Assembly: GCF_030643805.1 (NCBI RefSeq) | Contig: NZ_CP094656.1 | Location: forward strand, 2,170,001 to 2,234,000 | DNA: 64,000 nt | From: Alkalihalobacillus sp. AL-G | Lineage (GTDB): Bacteria; Bacillota; Bacilli; Bacillales; Fictibacillaceae | Direction of reading: 5' to 3' | Shown: piece after piece, positions 27,603 through 35,685 of the stretch | How positions within the stretch are numbered: position 1 is the first letter of the stretch | Layout of the letters: each line of letters begins with the position of its first letter | The notes under the pieces: model-generated | Told to the model about the DNA's origin: nothing | Database searches by the model: none | Seen by the model: the letters and a program-made list of their open reading frames with translations, nothing else | Position numbers and translations under genes: made by a program

Positions 27603-28526
27603 CTATTTAGCATTCTTTTTTACATAATAAGAGGACCGACCTACTCCTTTCATATTAAAGTGATAGGAGAGAATTCGTTGGATGTTCTTCTTTGATTTAA
27701 TAACTTGGCACCAATCATACAATATGCTCGTTGTAATTTTTATATCTGGGAAAAGAAGCTTGAGTTCATCCGCATTTCGCAAAACGGCTACCACCATCCC
27801 TTCTGACGTTCCGCACTTGTTACATATGATGAAGTCGTTTTTCTGTTCCACCATAAAAGAACAGCAGCTTTTACAAGAAACCCCTTTTTTTAGTTGTCCA
27901 TAGCTATATTCGGGTAATCGTAGGTTTTGTGGTCGGCTAGAATGCAGTGAAACTATTTTTTCTGCTAGATTCTTATGCGTATGGGATATTTTTGAGGGTG
28001 AATTGGAAATTTGATGTATAAAACGATTGATTTGAGTTGGAAAAACCATAGGTAGCTTTAGTGGAGCTTGATATAGGTGAAATTCGGGGTTTATAAAAAC
28101 AAGATACTTTTCCAAGCGAAAGTTTTTGTAACCGAGTTCATTAAGCAATAGCCTTAATAATGATTCACTCCGATCCAATTGGTGGAACGGATTATTAATT
28201 TCTTTTCCGGATTTGGTAAACCACTTTTCCCCGTCAATATAATAGTCACCTTCGAAATTTTTTACATTGATGTTGAAGATCGTCTTTTGACAAATGATCG
28301 ATGAATCAATCTGGAATTGGGAGTTCTTGTGTTCTAACAGCAAATCATTTAATATGAGGTGAGTGCTGGGGAGGGTTACTAGCCATTCATCAAATTTCCG
28401 TTCTCCTTCAAATCCTTTCTCCAAATTAGAATATTGTAGCATCCATTTACCCGTTAACTTCATTCGGCCATTCAACGAGCTCAAAGTCAGTAGCTCTGGA
28501 CTTTCCGTTCGTTTTTTGACATTCAT
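27603..28526 (-). CDS. NERD-domain protein with C-terminal zinc ribbon
   Basis: This 307-residue protein has a nuclease-related (NERD) domain at about residues 37-150: GFEGERKFDEWL, FQIDSSIICQKT with the conserved Asp at 74, then INVKNFEGDYYI. The usual ExK reads N-V-K here, so the metal-binding Glu is replaced. A zinc-ribbon-like group (CKSCC at 218-222, CNKCG at 235-239) follows, and a C-terminal helical region ending in SYHFNMKGVGRSSYYVKK may bind nucleic acid. No membrane segment. The ATG at 28526 follows AAAGGAAGTGG. Family function in Bacilli is unknown. Its 3' end adjoins the tandem repeat array. Confidence 0.82.
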   Translation of the reverse strand: MNVKKRTESPELLTLSSLNGRMKLTGKWMLQYSNLEKGFEGERKFDEWLVTLPSTHLILNDLLLEHKNSQFQIDSSIICQKTIFNINVKNFEGDYYIDGEKWFTKSGKEINNPFHQLDRSESLLRLLLNELGYKNFRLEKYLVFINPEFHLYQAPLKLPMVFPTQINRFIHQISNSPSKISHTHKNLAEKIVSLHSSRPQNLRLPEYSYGQLKKGVSCKSCCSFMVEQKNDFIICNKCGTSEGMVVAVLRNADELKLLFPDIKITTSILYDWCQVIKSKKNIQRILSYHFNMKGVGRSSYYVKKNAK

Positions 28527-28653
28527 CAAATACCACTTCCTTTATTAAATTTTTCATCGTTTATGTGTTATTGGAACTAGATATAAAAAGGGGAGACGGA
28601 CACCGTGGAGAAGAGGATAATGTCCGCGATAATATGAGGTTATTCACAATACA

Positions 28654-29094
28654 TTATTCAATAGTCGGTTTCAATTCAATGATTACATTCCCTTTTAGTG
28701 CCCGTGAAATCATACATGACCTTTCCGCTTTCTCTGCTAGCTTAAGTACTAGCCGTTTATCGTTTTCAGTAGTATCTGCCTTCAGAACAATATAAGGGCG
28801 ATGAATGATTTTTTTGTATGTGATTACGCCGTTGGTCACATCCACAAGCCCTTCAGACTCCATGGTCAATTGTCTTTTCTCCAACTTACTACGTTCCATC
28901 ATAGCTGCAAGGGTTATGATATAGCAGGTTGCTGCTGCACCTAGCAGCATTTCATCTGGATTCGTTCCGACACCAGGACCATCCATCTCCTTGGGGATCG
29001 AAACCTTCGTCTGTAAATTCTCTGATTCAATCTCTCCTACATCATTTCGAAGTCCCGGCCAACTTGCTATAAGAAAAAAGCTATGTACTGCCAT
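28654..29094 (-). CDS. OsmC/Ohr family thiol peroxidase-like protein
   Basis: The 146-residue protein starts at the ATG at 29094 behind ATAGGAGGTAA. The OsmC fold is indicated by NPDEMLLGAAATCYI with the first redox Cys at residue 57, and AERSCMISRALKG with the second at residue 127, the pair that reduces organic hydroperoxides. It is closest to YhfA/SACOL1771-type OsmC proteins by eye rather than to Ohr. Cytoplasmic. It stands between NERD and the divergent CBO0543 genes and is probably transcribed alone. Confidence 0.87.
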   Translation of the reverse strand: MAVHSFFLIASWPGLRNDVGEIESENLQTKVSIPKEMDGPGVGTNPDEMLLGAAATCYIITLAAMMERSKLEKRQLTMESEGLVDVTNGVITYKKIIHRPYIVLKADTTENDKRLVLKLAEKAERSCMISRALKGNVIIELKPTIE

Positions 29095-29235
29095 CTTATT
29101 ACCTCCTATCTGATATTCCACCTCAATTTTAACCTGTCCGATTTTCCTTGTACATTAGAAAATGCAAGATTTCTCTATACTGTTTTAAAACATTCCGAGT
29201 TGGTTAGTATAGATAAAAAACGGCGGTAGTTTTAT

Positions 29236-29760
29236 ATGCATTTGATCTTTATCAGTATTTTTCTGATGGCAGCATTAAAGTGGGGAGATTGGAAACGATG
29301 GCGAGATTATTATCCGACCATCTTATTTTTAATTACTGGGGATCTTCTTTATAACTTCCTTTTCTTTAATCATAGTATGTGGGCCTATCAAGAAACGATT
29401 TTTTTGGAGGATATCTTAACCAAACACACTATCATTTCACTTATGATCATGTTCATTGTATACCCATCAACGGTATTGATATATCTTGGGAAATTCCCAC
29501 ATGAACAAGGGAAGCAAATACTTTGGATTATGTTCTGGATTCTAATTTATGTTGTAGTTGAATTTATCAATTCACGTTTTTTACATTTAATCAATCACCA
29601 AAATGGTTGGAATAATTGGTGGTCGCTTGCATTTAACGTAGTGATGTTTGTAATGTTGCGAGTCCATCATAAAAATCCATTAATCGCTTGGGGATTATCT
29701 TTGCTATGGATCCTATTCTTATGGAACATGTTTAAAATTCCATTTGAAATATTAAAGTAG
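29236..29760 (+). CDS. CBO0543 family membrane protein (first of three)
   Basis: The protein has 174 residues, five or six helices, and is rich in Trp and Phe. The opening (MHLIFISIFLMAALKWGDW) and the motif FVEFINSRF-like stretch (here VVVEFINSRFLHLINHQNGW) near residue 110 match the CBO0543 family of small membrane proteins found in sporeforming Firmicutes. No ribosome binding site of good strength is seen. It is the first of three consecutive genes of the same type and size, 9 bp before the second. Function unknown. Confidence 0.75.
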   Translation: MHLIFISIFLMAALKWGDWKRWRDYYPTILFLITGDLLYNFLFFNHSMWAYQETIFLEDILTKHTIISLMIMFIVYPSTVLIYLGKFPHEQGKQILWIMFWILIYVVVEFINSRFLHLINHQNGWNNWWSLAFNVVMFVMLRVHHKNPLIAWGLSLLWILFLWNMFKIPFEILK

Positions 29761-29769
29761 GGTGTAGAT

Positions 29770-30270
29770 ATGAAAAGCATCGCATTTGCAATTTCTCTGT
29801 TTATAGTTATAAGTTGGTTGGTATTGAATGTTTATTGGTATTCCAAGAAATCATTATCATTTGTACAAAACATGATCGTGTATATGGTTCTCTCAATTTT
29901 CATTATGAACTACTTTACAATCTTATCTCTTCAATTAAAATATATTGAGTTTACCAGCAATAAAGCATTGTTTCTTTCCTTGCTTTTTGAGCGAGGAATA
30001 ATGTCACCCATTTCCATCCTATTTTTTGTAAACCTCTATTTGTTGTCGAGCACAAACTTGATGAAAGGTCTGCTTACCGCAGCTGCTTTAATCATACTTA
30101 CCGTTTTTGACTATTTAATGGTTACGCTAGGTATTCTTTCATATCCTCATTGGAACTATTTTTATGCAATGTTGATCAATTTAGTGTTGTTATTTGTAGG
30201 ACTGTGGTTGGCTAAGCTTACGATCGTCGTAAAAAAATGGGAGACTCAAAAAAATGAAGGTAATTTATGA
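29770..30270 (+). CDS. CBO0543-like membrane protein (second of three)
   Basis: This 166-residue protein has five hydrophobic helices and a short charged C-terminus (KKWETQKNEGNL). It is less conserved than its neighbours but shares size and helix order, with a short FDYLMVTLGILSYPHW loop in the position where the others have EFIN or EWIALKVGLF. It overlaps the next gene by 17 nt, so translation is coupled. Probably a diverged paralogue. Function unknown. Confidence 0.7.
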   Translation: MKSIAFAISLFIVISWLVLNVYWYSKKSLSFVQNMIVYMVLSIFIMNYFTILSLQLKYIEFTSNKALFLSLLFERGIMSPISILFFVNLYLLSSTNLMKGLLTAAALIILTVFDYLMVTLGILSYPHWNYFYAMLINLVLLFVGLWLAKLTIVVKKWETQKNEGNL

Positions 30271-30763
30271 AAATTCATTTGATATAAACGAATGGTATGT
30301 GTTGACTACTCTTACTGTTCTAATTGTTCTCGTTTGGATTACACCGAAGATCCTCCCCCTGACAGAAGCAATCGTTTATTTATTATACGGGATTTTTGTT
30401 GGTATGTTTTATGACCACACGGTTAGCGTAAAACCGTGGGATTTTTACGATGTAAATGATAGCTCCGCCTATCAGGTGATTGATTTTATAAGCTATTTGG
30501 TATATGGACCACATAGTTATTTTTTCATTTACTTTTATGTTAAGTTTCGTATTAAGGGATTTAAAAATATTTTATATGTATTTATCTGGGTTCTTTTTTC
30601 GCTCGTTAACGAATGGATTGCATTAAAAGTGGGATTGTTCCATTACGAAAAAGGGTTCTCAATGTATTGGTCAGTATCAACATATGTACTGGCTCAAACC
30701 TCACTTATTTTGTTGTATCATATCATTCGTCTTAATAGAACGTTCGTAGAAAAACAATTTTAG
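30254..30763 (+). CDS. CBO0543-like membrane protein (third of three)
   Basis: The product has 169 residues and about five helices. NEWIALKVGLFHYEKGFSMYWS near residue 115 parallels the EFINSRF region of the first protein, and VKPWDFYDVNDSS near residue 60 is an exposed loop. The start lies inside the previous gene behind GGGAGACT. The three genes likely make a hetero-oligomeric or functionally redundant membrane set. No catalytic motif is evident. No terminator is visible before the MFS gene, which may be co-transcribed. Confidence 0.72.
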   Translation: MKVIYENSFDINEWYVLTTLTVLIVLVWITPKILPLTEAIVYLLYGIFVGMFYDHTVSVKPWDFYDVNDSSAYQVIDFISYLVYGPHSYFFIYFYVKFRIKGFKNILYVFIWVLFSLVNEWIALKVGLFHYEKGFSMYWSVSTYVLAQTSLILLYHIIRLNRTFVEKQF

Positions 30764-30856
30764 CGAGATGAATTTAAGCAGATTTCTCCAAAGGTACACT
30801 GTTTTCATGTAACATAGGATAGGTGAATGCTACTAAGGAGAAAGAAGGCTTCCAGT

Positions 30857-32047
30857 ATGAAAAATACAACCTTGATTTCCAAGGATAAAATATGGACTCG
30901 GGATTTTATATTCGTATGTATTTCGAACTTTTTTATTTTTGCCGGTTTTCAAATGACCCTTCCAACACTTCCGCTTTTTGTAAACGAACTTGGTGGAAGT
31001 AACCAGTTGATCGGGCTAGTAGTCGGTATTTTTACTTTTTCCGCTTTACTTATCAGGCCTTGGTCTGGCCATGTGCTAGAAACGTTAGGAAGGCGGTTTG
31101 TCTACCTTACCGGCTTGGCTATTTTTGTGATTTCAGTAGCTACTTATTCCTTTACTTCGAGTATCATTTTTTTATTTTTGATGAGGATCGTCCAAGGATT
31201 AGGGTGGGGGATGTCAACCACTGCTGTCGGTACAATTGCAACAGACCTTATTCCTGCAAAACGTAGAGGGGAAGGGATGGGCTACTTCGGTTTGGCTGGT
31301 AACCTAGCAATGGCTTTTGGACCGGCATTAGGATTAATACTCGTCGTAGTACTCGATTTTTCATGGACATTTATGATTGCAGCATTTGCCGGACTAGCTG
31401 CATTCGGTATTGCAGCATTAATTCGTTACACACCAGGTGAAAAATCAACGGGTCCAAAAAAGAAGTGGGATATCTATGAAAAATCCGCACTCGTACCCGC
31501 AGTTCTTTTATTTTTCATCACGATGACATTCGGTGGAATCACATCGTTTTTACCACTTTATGCTGAACAACAGCACGTGAGCGGAATAGAATGGTATTTC
31601 TTCGTTTTTGCCATTTCACTCATGATTGTCCGTGCGTTTGCAGGCAGGGTGTACGATAAAAGGGGTCATCGGGCGATCTTTATTCCTGGGACCCTACTCA
31701 TTTTACTAGCAATGATCGATTTATCGTTTTTAGAAAATGAGTGGATGCTACTGTCTGCTGCAATGTTTTTCGGTATCGGATTCGGTGCCGTCCAACCGGC
31801 TTTGCAAGCATGGGCAGTCCAGGAGGCACCAAAGAATAGAAGAGGGATGGCGAATGCGACATTCTTTTCTTCATTTGACCTCGGAGTAGGGTCGGGAGCG
31901 ATTTTCTTCGGTTTCATCGCTTCATGGTTCGGTTATAGTCAAATTTATCTGGTGTCAGCAGTTTCTGTAGTTATTTCCATGTTGCTTTACATTGTACTGA
32001 CAAAAAATACTGGACATGAAACAAGACAAAAAGAAGCAATCGGATAA
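30857..32047 (+). CDS. MFS transporter
   Basis: This 396-residue protein has 12 predicted helices. The start at 30857 is preferred (AGAAGG 8 nt ahead); an ATG at 30827 sits too close to its AGGTG. MFS motif A occurs as GHVLETLGRRFVYLTG (loop 2-3), and a related GRVYDKRGHRAIFIPG occurs in loop 8-9. RIVQGLGWGMSTTAVG in helix 4 is typical of drug:H+ antiporter-type members (YwoG-like). Substrate unknown; efflux of small molecules is the usual role of this subgroup. It ends at a strong shared terminator. Confidence 0.88.
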   Translation: MKNTTLISKDKIWTRDFIFVCISNFFIFAGFQMTLPTLPLFVNELGGSNQLIGLVVGIFTFSALLIRPWSGHVLETLGRRFVYLTGLAIFVISVATYSFTSSIIFLFLMRIVQGLGWGMSTTAVGTIATDLIPAKRRGEGMGYFGLAGNLAMAFGPALGLILVVVLDFSWTFMIAAFAGLAAFGIAALIRYTPGEKSTGPKKKWDIYEKSALVPAVLLFFITMTFGGITSFLPLYAEQQHVSGIEWYFFVFAISLMIVRAFAGRVYDKRGHRAIFIPGTLLILLAMIDLSFLENEWMLLSAAMFFGIGFGAVQPALQAWAVQEAPKNRRGMANATFFSSFDLGVGSGAIFFGFIASWFGYSQIYLVSAVSVVISMLLYIVLTKNTGHETRQKEAIG

Positions 32048-32054
32048 AGATAAG

Positions 32055-32085
32055 AAAGAGGGATGACACGGATCATCCCTCTTTT
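32055..32085 (+). terminator. Bidirectional Rho-independent terminator
   Basis: AGAGGGATGA/TCATCCCTCT perfect 10-bp stem followed by TTTT; A-rich upstream arm allows termination of the converging DUF3817 transcript. Confidence 0.85.
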
Positions 32086-32104
32086 CACACATCAAACTTA
32101 TGCT

Positions 32105-32389
32105 TCAACTTTTTACTAGTTTTGCATCAAATATAAACGGACCGAACGGAAGGACAGAAGCGATCAATCCGAGTAAAGCCTTTGTTACACTCCACTTATA
32201 AGCGAATTTCAAATAGACGACCATCATTACATAGAGGACAAACAATCCACCGTGAATCGATCCAACAACTGTAACTGCTAATGGGTAATCCAGCATGTAT
32301 TTTAATGGCATGGCAATGCCTAACAGTACGAGGAAAGATATCCCTTCTGAATAGCCTACAATTTTAAAAATAGCAAGAGGGTTTCTCAT
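32105..32389 (-). CDS. DUF3817 family membrane protein
   Basis: The protein has 94 residues and three helices. The start (FKIVGYSEGISFLVLLGIAMPLKY) and VGSIHGGLFVLYV match DUF3817 (YdzA-like) proteins, small integral membrane proteins of Bacilli and Actinobacteria with a conserved Glu in helix 1 and a His in the middle. The C-terminus (LPFGPFIFDAKL) is also typical. Function unknown. Monocistronic. Confidence 0.85.
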   Translation of the reverse strand: MRNPLAIFKIVGYSEGISFLVLLGIAMPLKYMLDYPLAVTVVGSIHGGLFVLYVMMVVYLKFAYKWSVTKALLGLIASVLPFGPFIFDAKLVKS

Positions 32390-32549
32390 TATGAATTCAA
32401 CTCCTAAAACTATACATATAATAATAGCTTTGCATATTTATATACTTGGTTTATTATAACAGGACCTAACGATGATAGACTTCCTAAAGTGTAACCGTTT
32501 TATGACAATTTCAGATCTACTATGGACCAACAAATTAACATTGTGAACG

Positions 32550-32714
32550 CAAAAAAGAGAACAGACCTGCTATCTGTTCTCTTCATATTTGTTAAAATTT
32601 TAAGATTGTATCAACAATGGATTTGTGCTATCATATATCTTATTGTGTGCATAAATATTATAAGGCTATAAAAATACCCACTATAATCTTATAATAAAAT
32701 CCTTTGATTGTCAA
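32550..32714 (-). ncRNA. Predicted small RNA with its own promoter and terminator, about 130 nt
   Basis: On the minus strand, TTGACA (32714-32709), a 17-nt spacer and TAAGAT (32691-32686) form a near-consensus vegetative promoter. Reading left from about 32679, a perfect 10-bp stem AGAGAACAGA/TCTGTTCTCT (32582-32556) is followed by six T on that strand, a textbook intrinsic terminator. No protein gene lies between. The longest ATG frame is 13 codons with no ribosome binding site. The promoter points away from helD, so the region looks like an independent small RNA. No known family was recognised. Confidence 0.5.
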
Positions 32715-32738
32715 CTATTTTTTGGGGAGTGATTTTAT

Positions 32739-35078
32739 TTGACTGAAAATAATAAAGAACGGAAACAGGAACAACAGCGAATCGACTTGATACTTAGTTT
32801 GATTAATAAAAAAATGCTTGCTCTTAGCACTAATGTCGGTAGTTTGAAACAGGATATCGTCTCAATACGTAAAAGTTTTTGGGATGACGTCAAGATTAAC
32901 ATCGATAATCCGGATGAAGTGATAGAAACAGTCACGAGCATCAGACAGCAAGCCGAATTTCTTTCTGAGCGAGAAAGAAGCCATCGTCAATCCTATAACC
33001 ACCATAAAAATCTTAACAGATTGAAATACTCCCCTTATTTTGGACGTATCGACTTCAAAGAGGATCAGCACAGCAAATCTGAACCTATTTATCTTGGAAT
33101 TACCTCATTAATGGATGAAAAGGAAGAGGATTTCCTCATCTATGATTGGCGAGCGCCGATTTCAAGTTTGTATTACGATTATTCACCAGGTCTTGCGAAA
33201 TATGAAACACCCGGAGGAACGATTTCTGGAAAGATGGAATTAAAACGTCAATATATCATACAAGACGGACGAATCAACAGCATGTTTGATACGGATATAA
33301 CGGTTGGAGATGAATTGTTACAAGAGGTTCTCGGGAATAATGCCAATACGAAAATGAAGAGTATTGTAGCCACCATTCAAAAGGAACAAAACCAAATCAT
33401 CCGAAACGAAAAAAGTAAGCTCCTTATTGTACAGGGAGTTGCCGGAAGCGGCAAAACCTCTGCTGCACTTCAGCGTATTGCTTACTTACTTTACCGGTAT
33501 CGTAAAACAATGAATTCCGAAAATATTATGCTGTTTTCTCCTAACGATCTCTTTAATAGCTATGTTGCTACCGTACTTCCTGAATTAGGAGAAGACAATA
33601 TGATTCAAACGACATTTCAGAAATACATTGAAACCCGGCTCCAAAAACAGTTTGAAATTGAGGATCCGTTTCAGCAAATGGAGTATTTGCTTACCTCTAT
33701 GGACGATCCAAATTTTAAAACAAGAATGGACGCAATTAAATATAAGGCTAGCCTTGATTTCAAGCAACTTATCGATCGATATGTCGAATCTCTTGCACAA
33801 AAGAATCTAATTTTCAATTCAATTACGTTTAAAGGAGATACGCTGATTTCAGCCGAACAGGTTCACGATTATTTTTATTCTCTTGATCCATCGATTTCAA
33901 TCCCGAATCGGATCCAGCTGGTATCGGAATGGTTATCAAAAGAAATCGCCAAGTTCGAACACGTCGAACAGAAAAAAGACTGGGTAATTGAAGAATGTGA
34001 ACTGTTAGAGAAAGAGGATTATCTAGAAGCCTATAGTAAACTACAGAAAGGTAAGCGATGGAATGAGGACACGTTTGATGATATAGACCGTGAACAGGAA
34101 CTTCTAGCGAAGGAGCTCGTGAAAAGATATTTTAGACCAGTCAAAAAAACGATCAAGCAATTGAAATTTATCAATATGACAAAAATTTATCAGCAGCTAT
34201 TTGAACAATGGGAGTTGAACAGCCTATCGTTTCCGACAATACCATCGAATTGGAATGATATTTGCAAACATTCTTTAAGGAACTTATCTCATAATCGATT
34301 ATTATACGAAGATACAACTCCATATCTATATTTACAAGATCAACTCGAAGGTAGAAAGTCGAATACAATGATACGTCATTTATTTATCGATGAGGCTCAG
34401 GATTATTCGCCATTCCAGTTTGCCTTTCTTCAACAAATCTTTCCGAATTGCAGAATGACCATATTGGGTGATCTCAACCAAGCGATCTATGCTCATACCC
34501 TGAACGCCCCGACACTTTTGAACAACACCTTATTCGAATTGGAAAAACAGGAGAAGATCACACTGACACGGAGCTATCGTTCAACACGTCAAATTGTCGA
34601 ATTCACCAAAGGCTTGATTGACGGCGGTGAAAGAATTGAAGCATTCAATCGAAATGGGCAGAAACCCTCAATTACTATTGTTGAAGGCAAACAGTCTCTG
34701 CATTCAAAAATCATGCAACGGTTACAATCTCTTAAGAATGATAATCATCCAACGATTGCAATAATCTGTAAGACAGCTCAAGAGTCTATCAACGCATTTA
34801 ATGATCTTTCACATATAGCCAAGGTCCAGCTCATGGTGAATGAAACTGATTCCTATACGAAGGGGATTTTGATTCTTCCTGCCTATTTGGCAAAAGGAAT
34901 CGAATTTGATGCGGTAATTATTTACAATGGATCAAAAGAACAGTATTGTCGCGAGTATGAACGTAAGCTTTTTTATACAGCATGTACAAGAGCGATGCAT
35001 GAGCTCCACATTTTTTCGATTAGTGAAAAAAGTCCGTTCATGGACAATGTATCCGAAGAAAAATATAGTTTAACTTAG
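32739..35078 (+). CDS. helD: HelD-type RNA polymerase-associated helicase-like ATPase
   Basis: This 779-residue protein starts at a TTG behind GGGGAGTG. The N-terminal charged coiled region (residues 1-95) corresponds to the arm that enters the RNA polymerase secondary channel; IYDWRAPISSLYYDY near residue 134 is a HelD hallmark. The UvrD/Rep-like ATPase has Walker A GVAGSGKT (233-240), DEAQDY as Walker B, and late motifs TLTRSYRST and FYTACTRAMHEL. HelD recycles stalled RNA polymerase and is linked to rifampicin tolerance in some species. Lengths fit. It ends at a strong terminator. Confidence 0.92.
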   Translation: MTENNKERKQEQQRIDLILSLINKKMLALSTNVGSLKQDIVSIRKSFWDDVKINIDNPDEVIETVTSIRQQAEFLSERERSHRQSYNHHKNLNRLKYSPYFGRIDFKEDQHSKSEPIYLGITSLMDEKEEDFLIYDWRAPISSLYYDYSPGLAKYETPGGTISGKMELKRQYIIQDGRINSMFDTDITVGDELLQEVLGNNANTKMKSIVATIQKEQNQIIRNEKSKLLIVQGVAGSGKTSAALQRIAYLLYRYRKTMNSENIMLFSPNDLFNSYVATVLPELGEDNMIQTTFQKYIETRLQKQFEIEDPFQQMEYLLTSMDDPNFKTRMDAIKYKASLDFKQLIDRYVESLAQKNLIFNSITFKGDTLISAEQVHDYFYSLDPSISIPNRIQLVSEWLSKEIAKFEHVEQKKDWVIEECELLEKEDYLEAYSKLQKGKRWNEDTFDDIDREQELLAKELVKRYFRPVKKTIKQLKFINMTKIYQQLFEQWELNSLSFPTIPSNWNDICKHSLRNLSHNRLLYEDTTPYLYLQDQLEGRKSNTMIRHLFIDEAQDYSPFQFAFLQQIFPNCRMTILGDLNQAIYAHTLNAPTLLNNTLFELEKQEKITLTRSYRSTRQIVEFTKGLIDGGERIEAFNRNGQKPSITIVEGKQSLHSKIMQRLQSLKNDNHPTIAIICKTAQESINAFNDLSHIAKVQLMVNETDSYTKGILILPAYLAKGIEFDAVIIYNGSKEQYCREYERKLFYTACTRAMHELHIFSISEKSPFMDNVSEEKYSLT

Positions 35079-35107
35079 CTTAGACTTTTGTTAGAGAAGC
35101 GAAATTG

Positions 35108-35147
35108 AAAAGAAGCGTAGTGCGTCTCAAAGCACTACGCTTCTTTT
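35108..35147 (+). terminator. Bidirectional terminator overlapping a coding 3' end
   Basis: A perfect stem AAAAGAAGCGTAGTGC/GCACTACGCTTCTTTT (16 bp) with a short loop. On minus, its right arm also encodes the final Lys-Glu-Ala-stop of the membrane protein at 35135-35557. Confidence 0.9.
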
Positions 35148-35557
35148 GGTATTTCTTTAATAAAATGACCAGAGCCCAACCAAGCAGAAAGTGCAAACAT
35201 GAGATAAACAGCTTGGGTCGCATGGTTGCCTTGAAGGATAAGCTGAAGTCCAACACCTAACCCAAGAGCTGGAATGACGATCAAAAGTGTACGCATGATC
35301 CGTTCAATCCCTTTACTTTGAGGGAGTGGCCAAATACGGGAAAAAATGACACCTAAGGCAACACCTAGAGACGAGACGATGATGATTTGAAAAATGATTT
35401 GCGGTCCTGGAAATGGCCAATCTGTAAAATAATGTCCGATCAGGTAAAAGAGTTCAAGAAAAAGAGCAATACCCAATGCTTTACGAATAGCCTTCAAATC
35501 AAGATAGGGCTGAAACACATATAGACCCAAAGTAACGATTCCGAAAAAAACTGTCAT
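35135..35557 (-). CDS. Hypothetical membrane protein (140 aa)
   Basis: The start at 35557 follows AAAGGAGGTC at 6 nt. Four hydrophobic helices are predicted (MTVFFGIVTLGLYVF, KALGIALFLELFYLIG, IIVSSLGVALGVIFS, and a C-terminal AVYLMFALSAWLGSG). It is not recognised as a named family. Its stop codon lies inside the terminator stem shared with helD, so the two genes converge head-on with zero spacing. It stands alone between two terminators. Confidence 0.75.
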   Translation of the reverse strand: MTVFFGIVTLGLYVFQPYLDLKAIRKALGIALFLELFYLIGHYFTDWPFPGPQIIFQIIIVSSLGVALGVIFSRIWPLPQSKGIERIMRTLLIVIPALGLGVGLQLILQGNHATQAVYLMFALSAWLGSGHFIKEIPKEA

Positions 35558-35625
35558 TTCCGACCTCCTTTTTATGTAAATGAGCTGGAACCATTTCATC
35601 GGTCCAACCCAATTTTACATCTAAC

Positions 35626-35669
35626 AAAAGAGGTTGGACTTACAAGAGTGAAAATTCCAACCTCTTTTT
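35626..35669. terminator. Bidirectional terminator between membrane protein and symporter
   Basis: AAAAGAGGTTGGA and TCCAACCTCTTTTT pair over 13 bp. On minus this ends the symporter operon. Confidence 0.85.
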
Positions 35670-35685
35670 ACACACATTGATTTCG

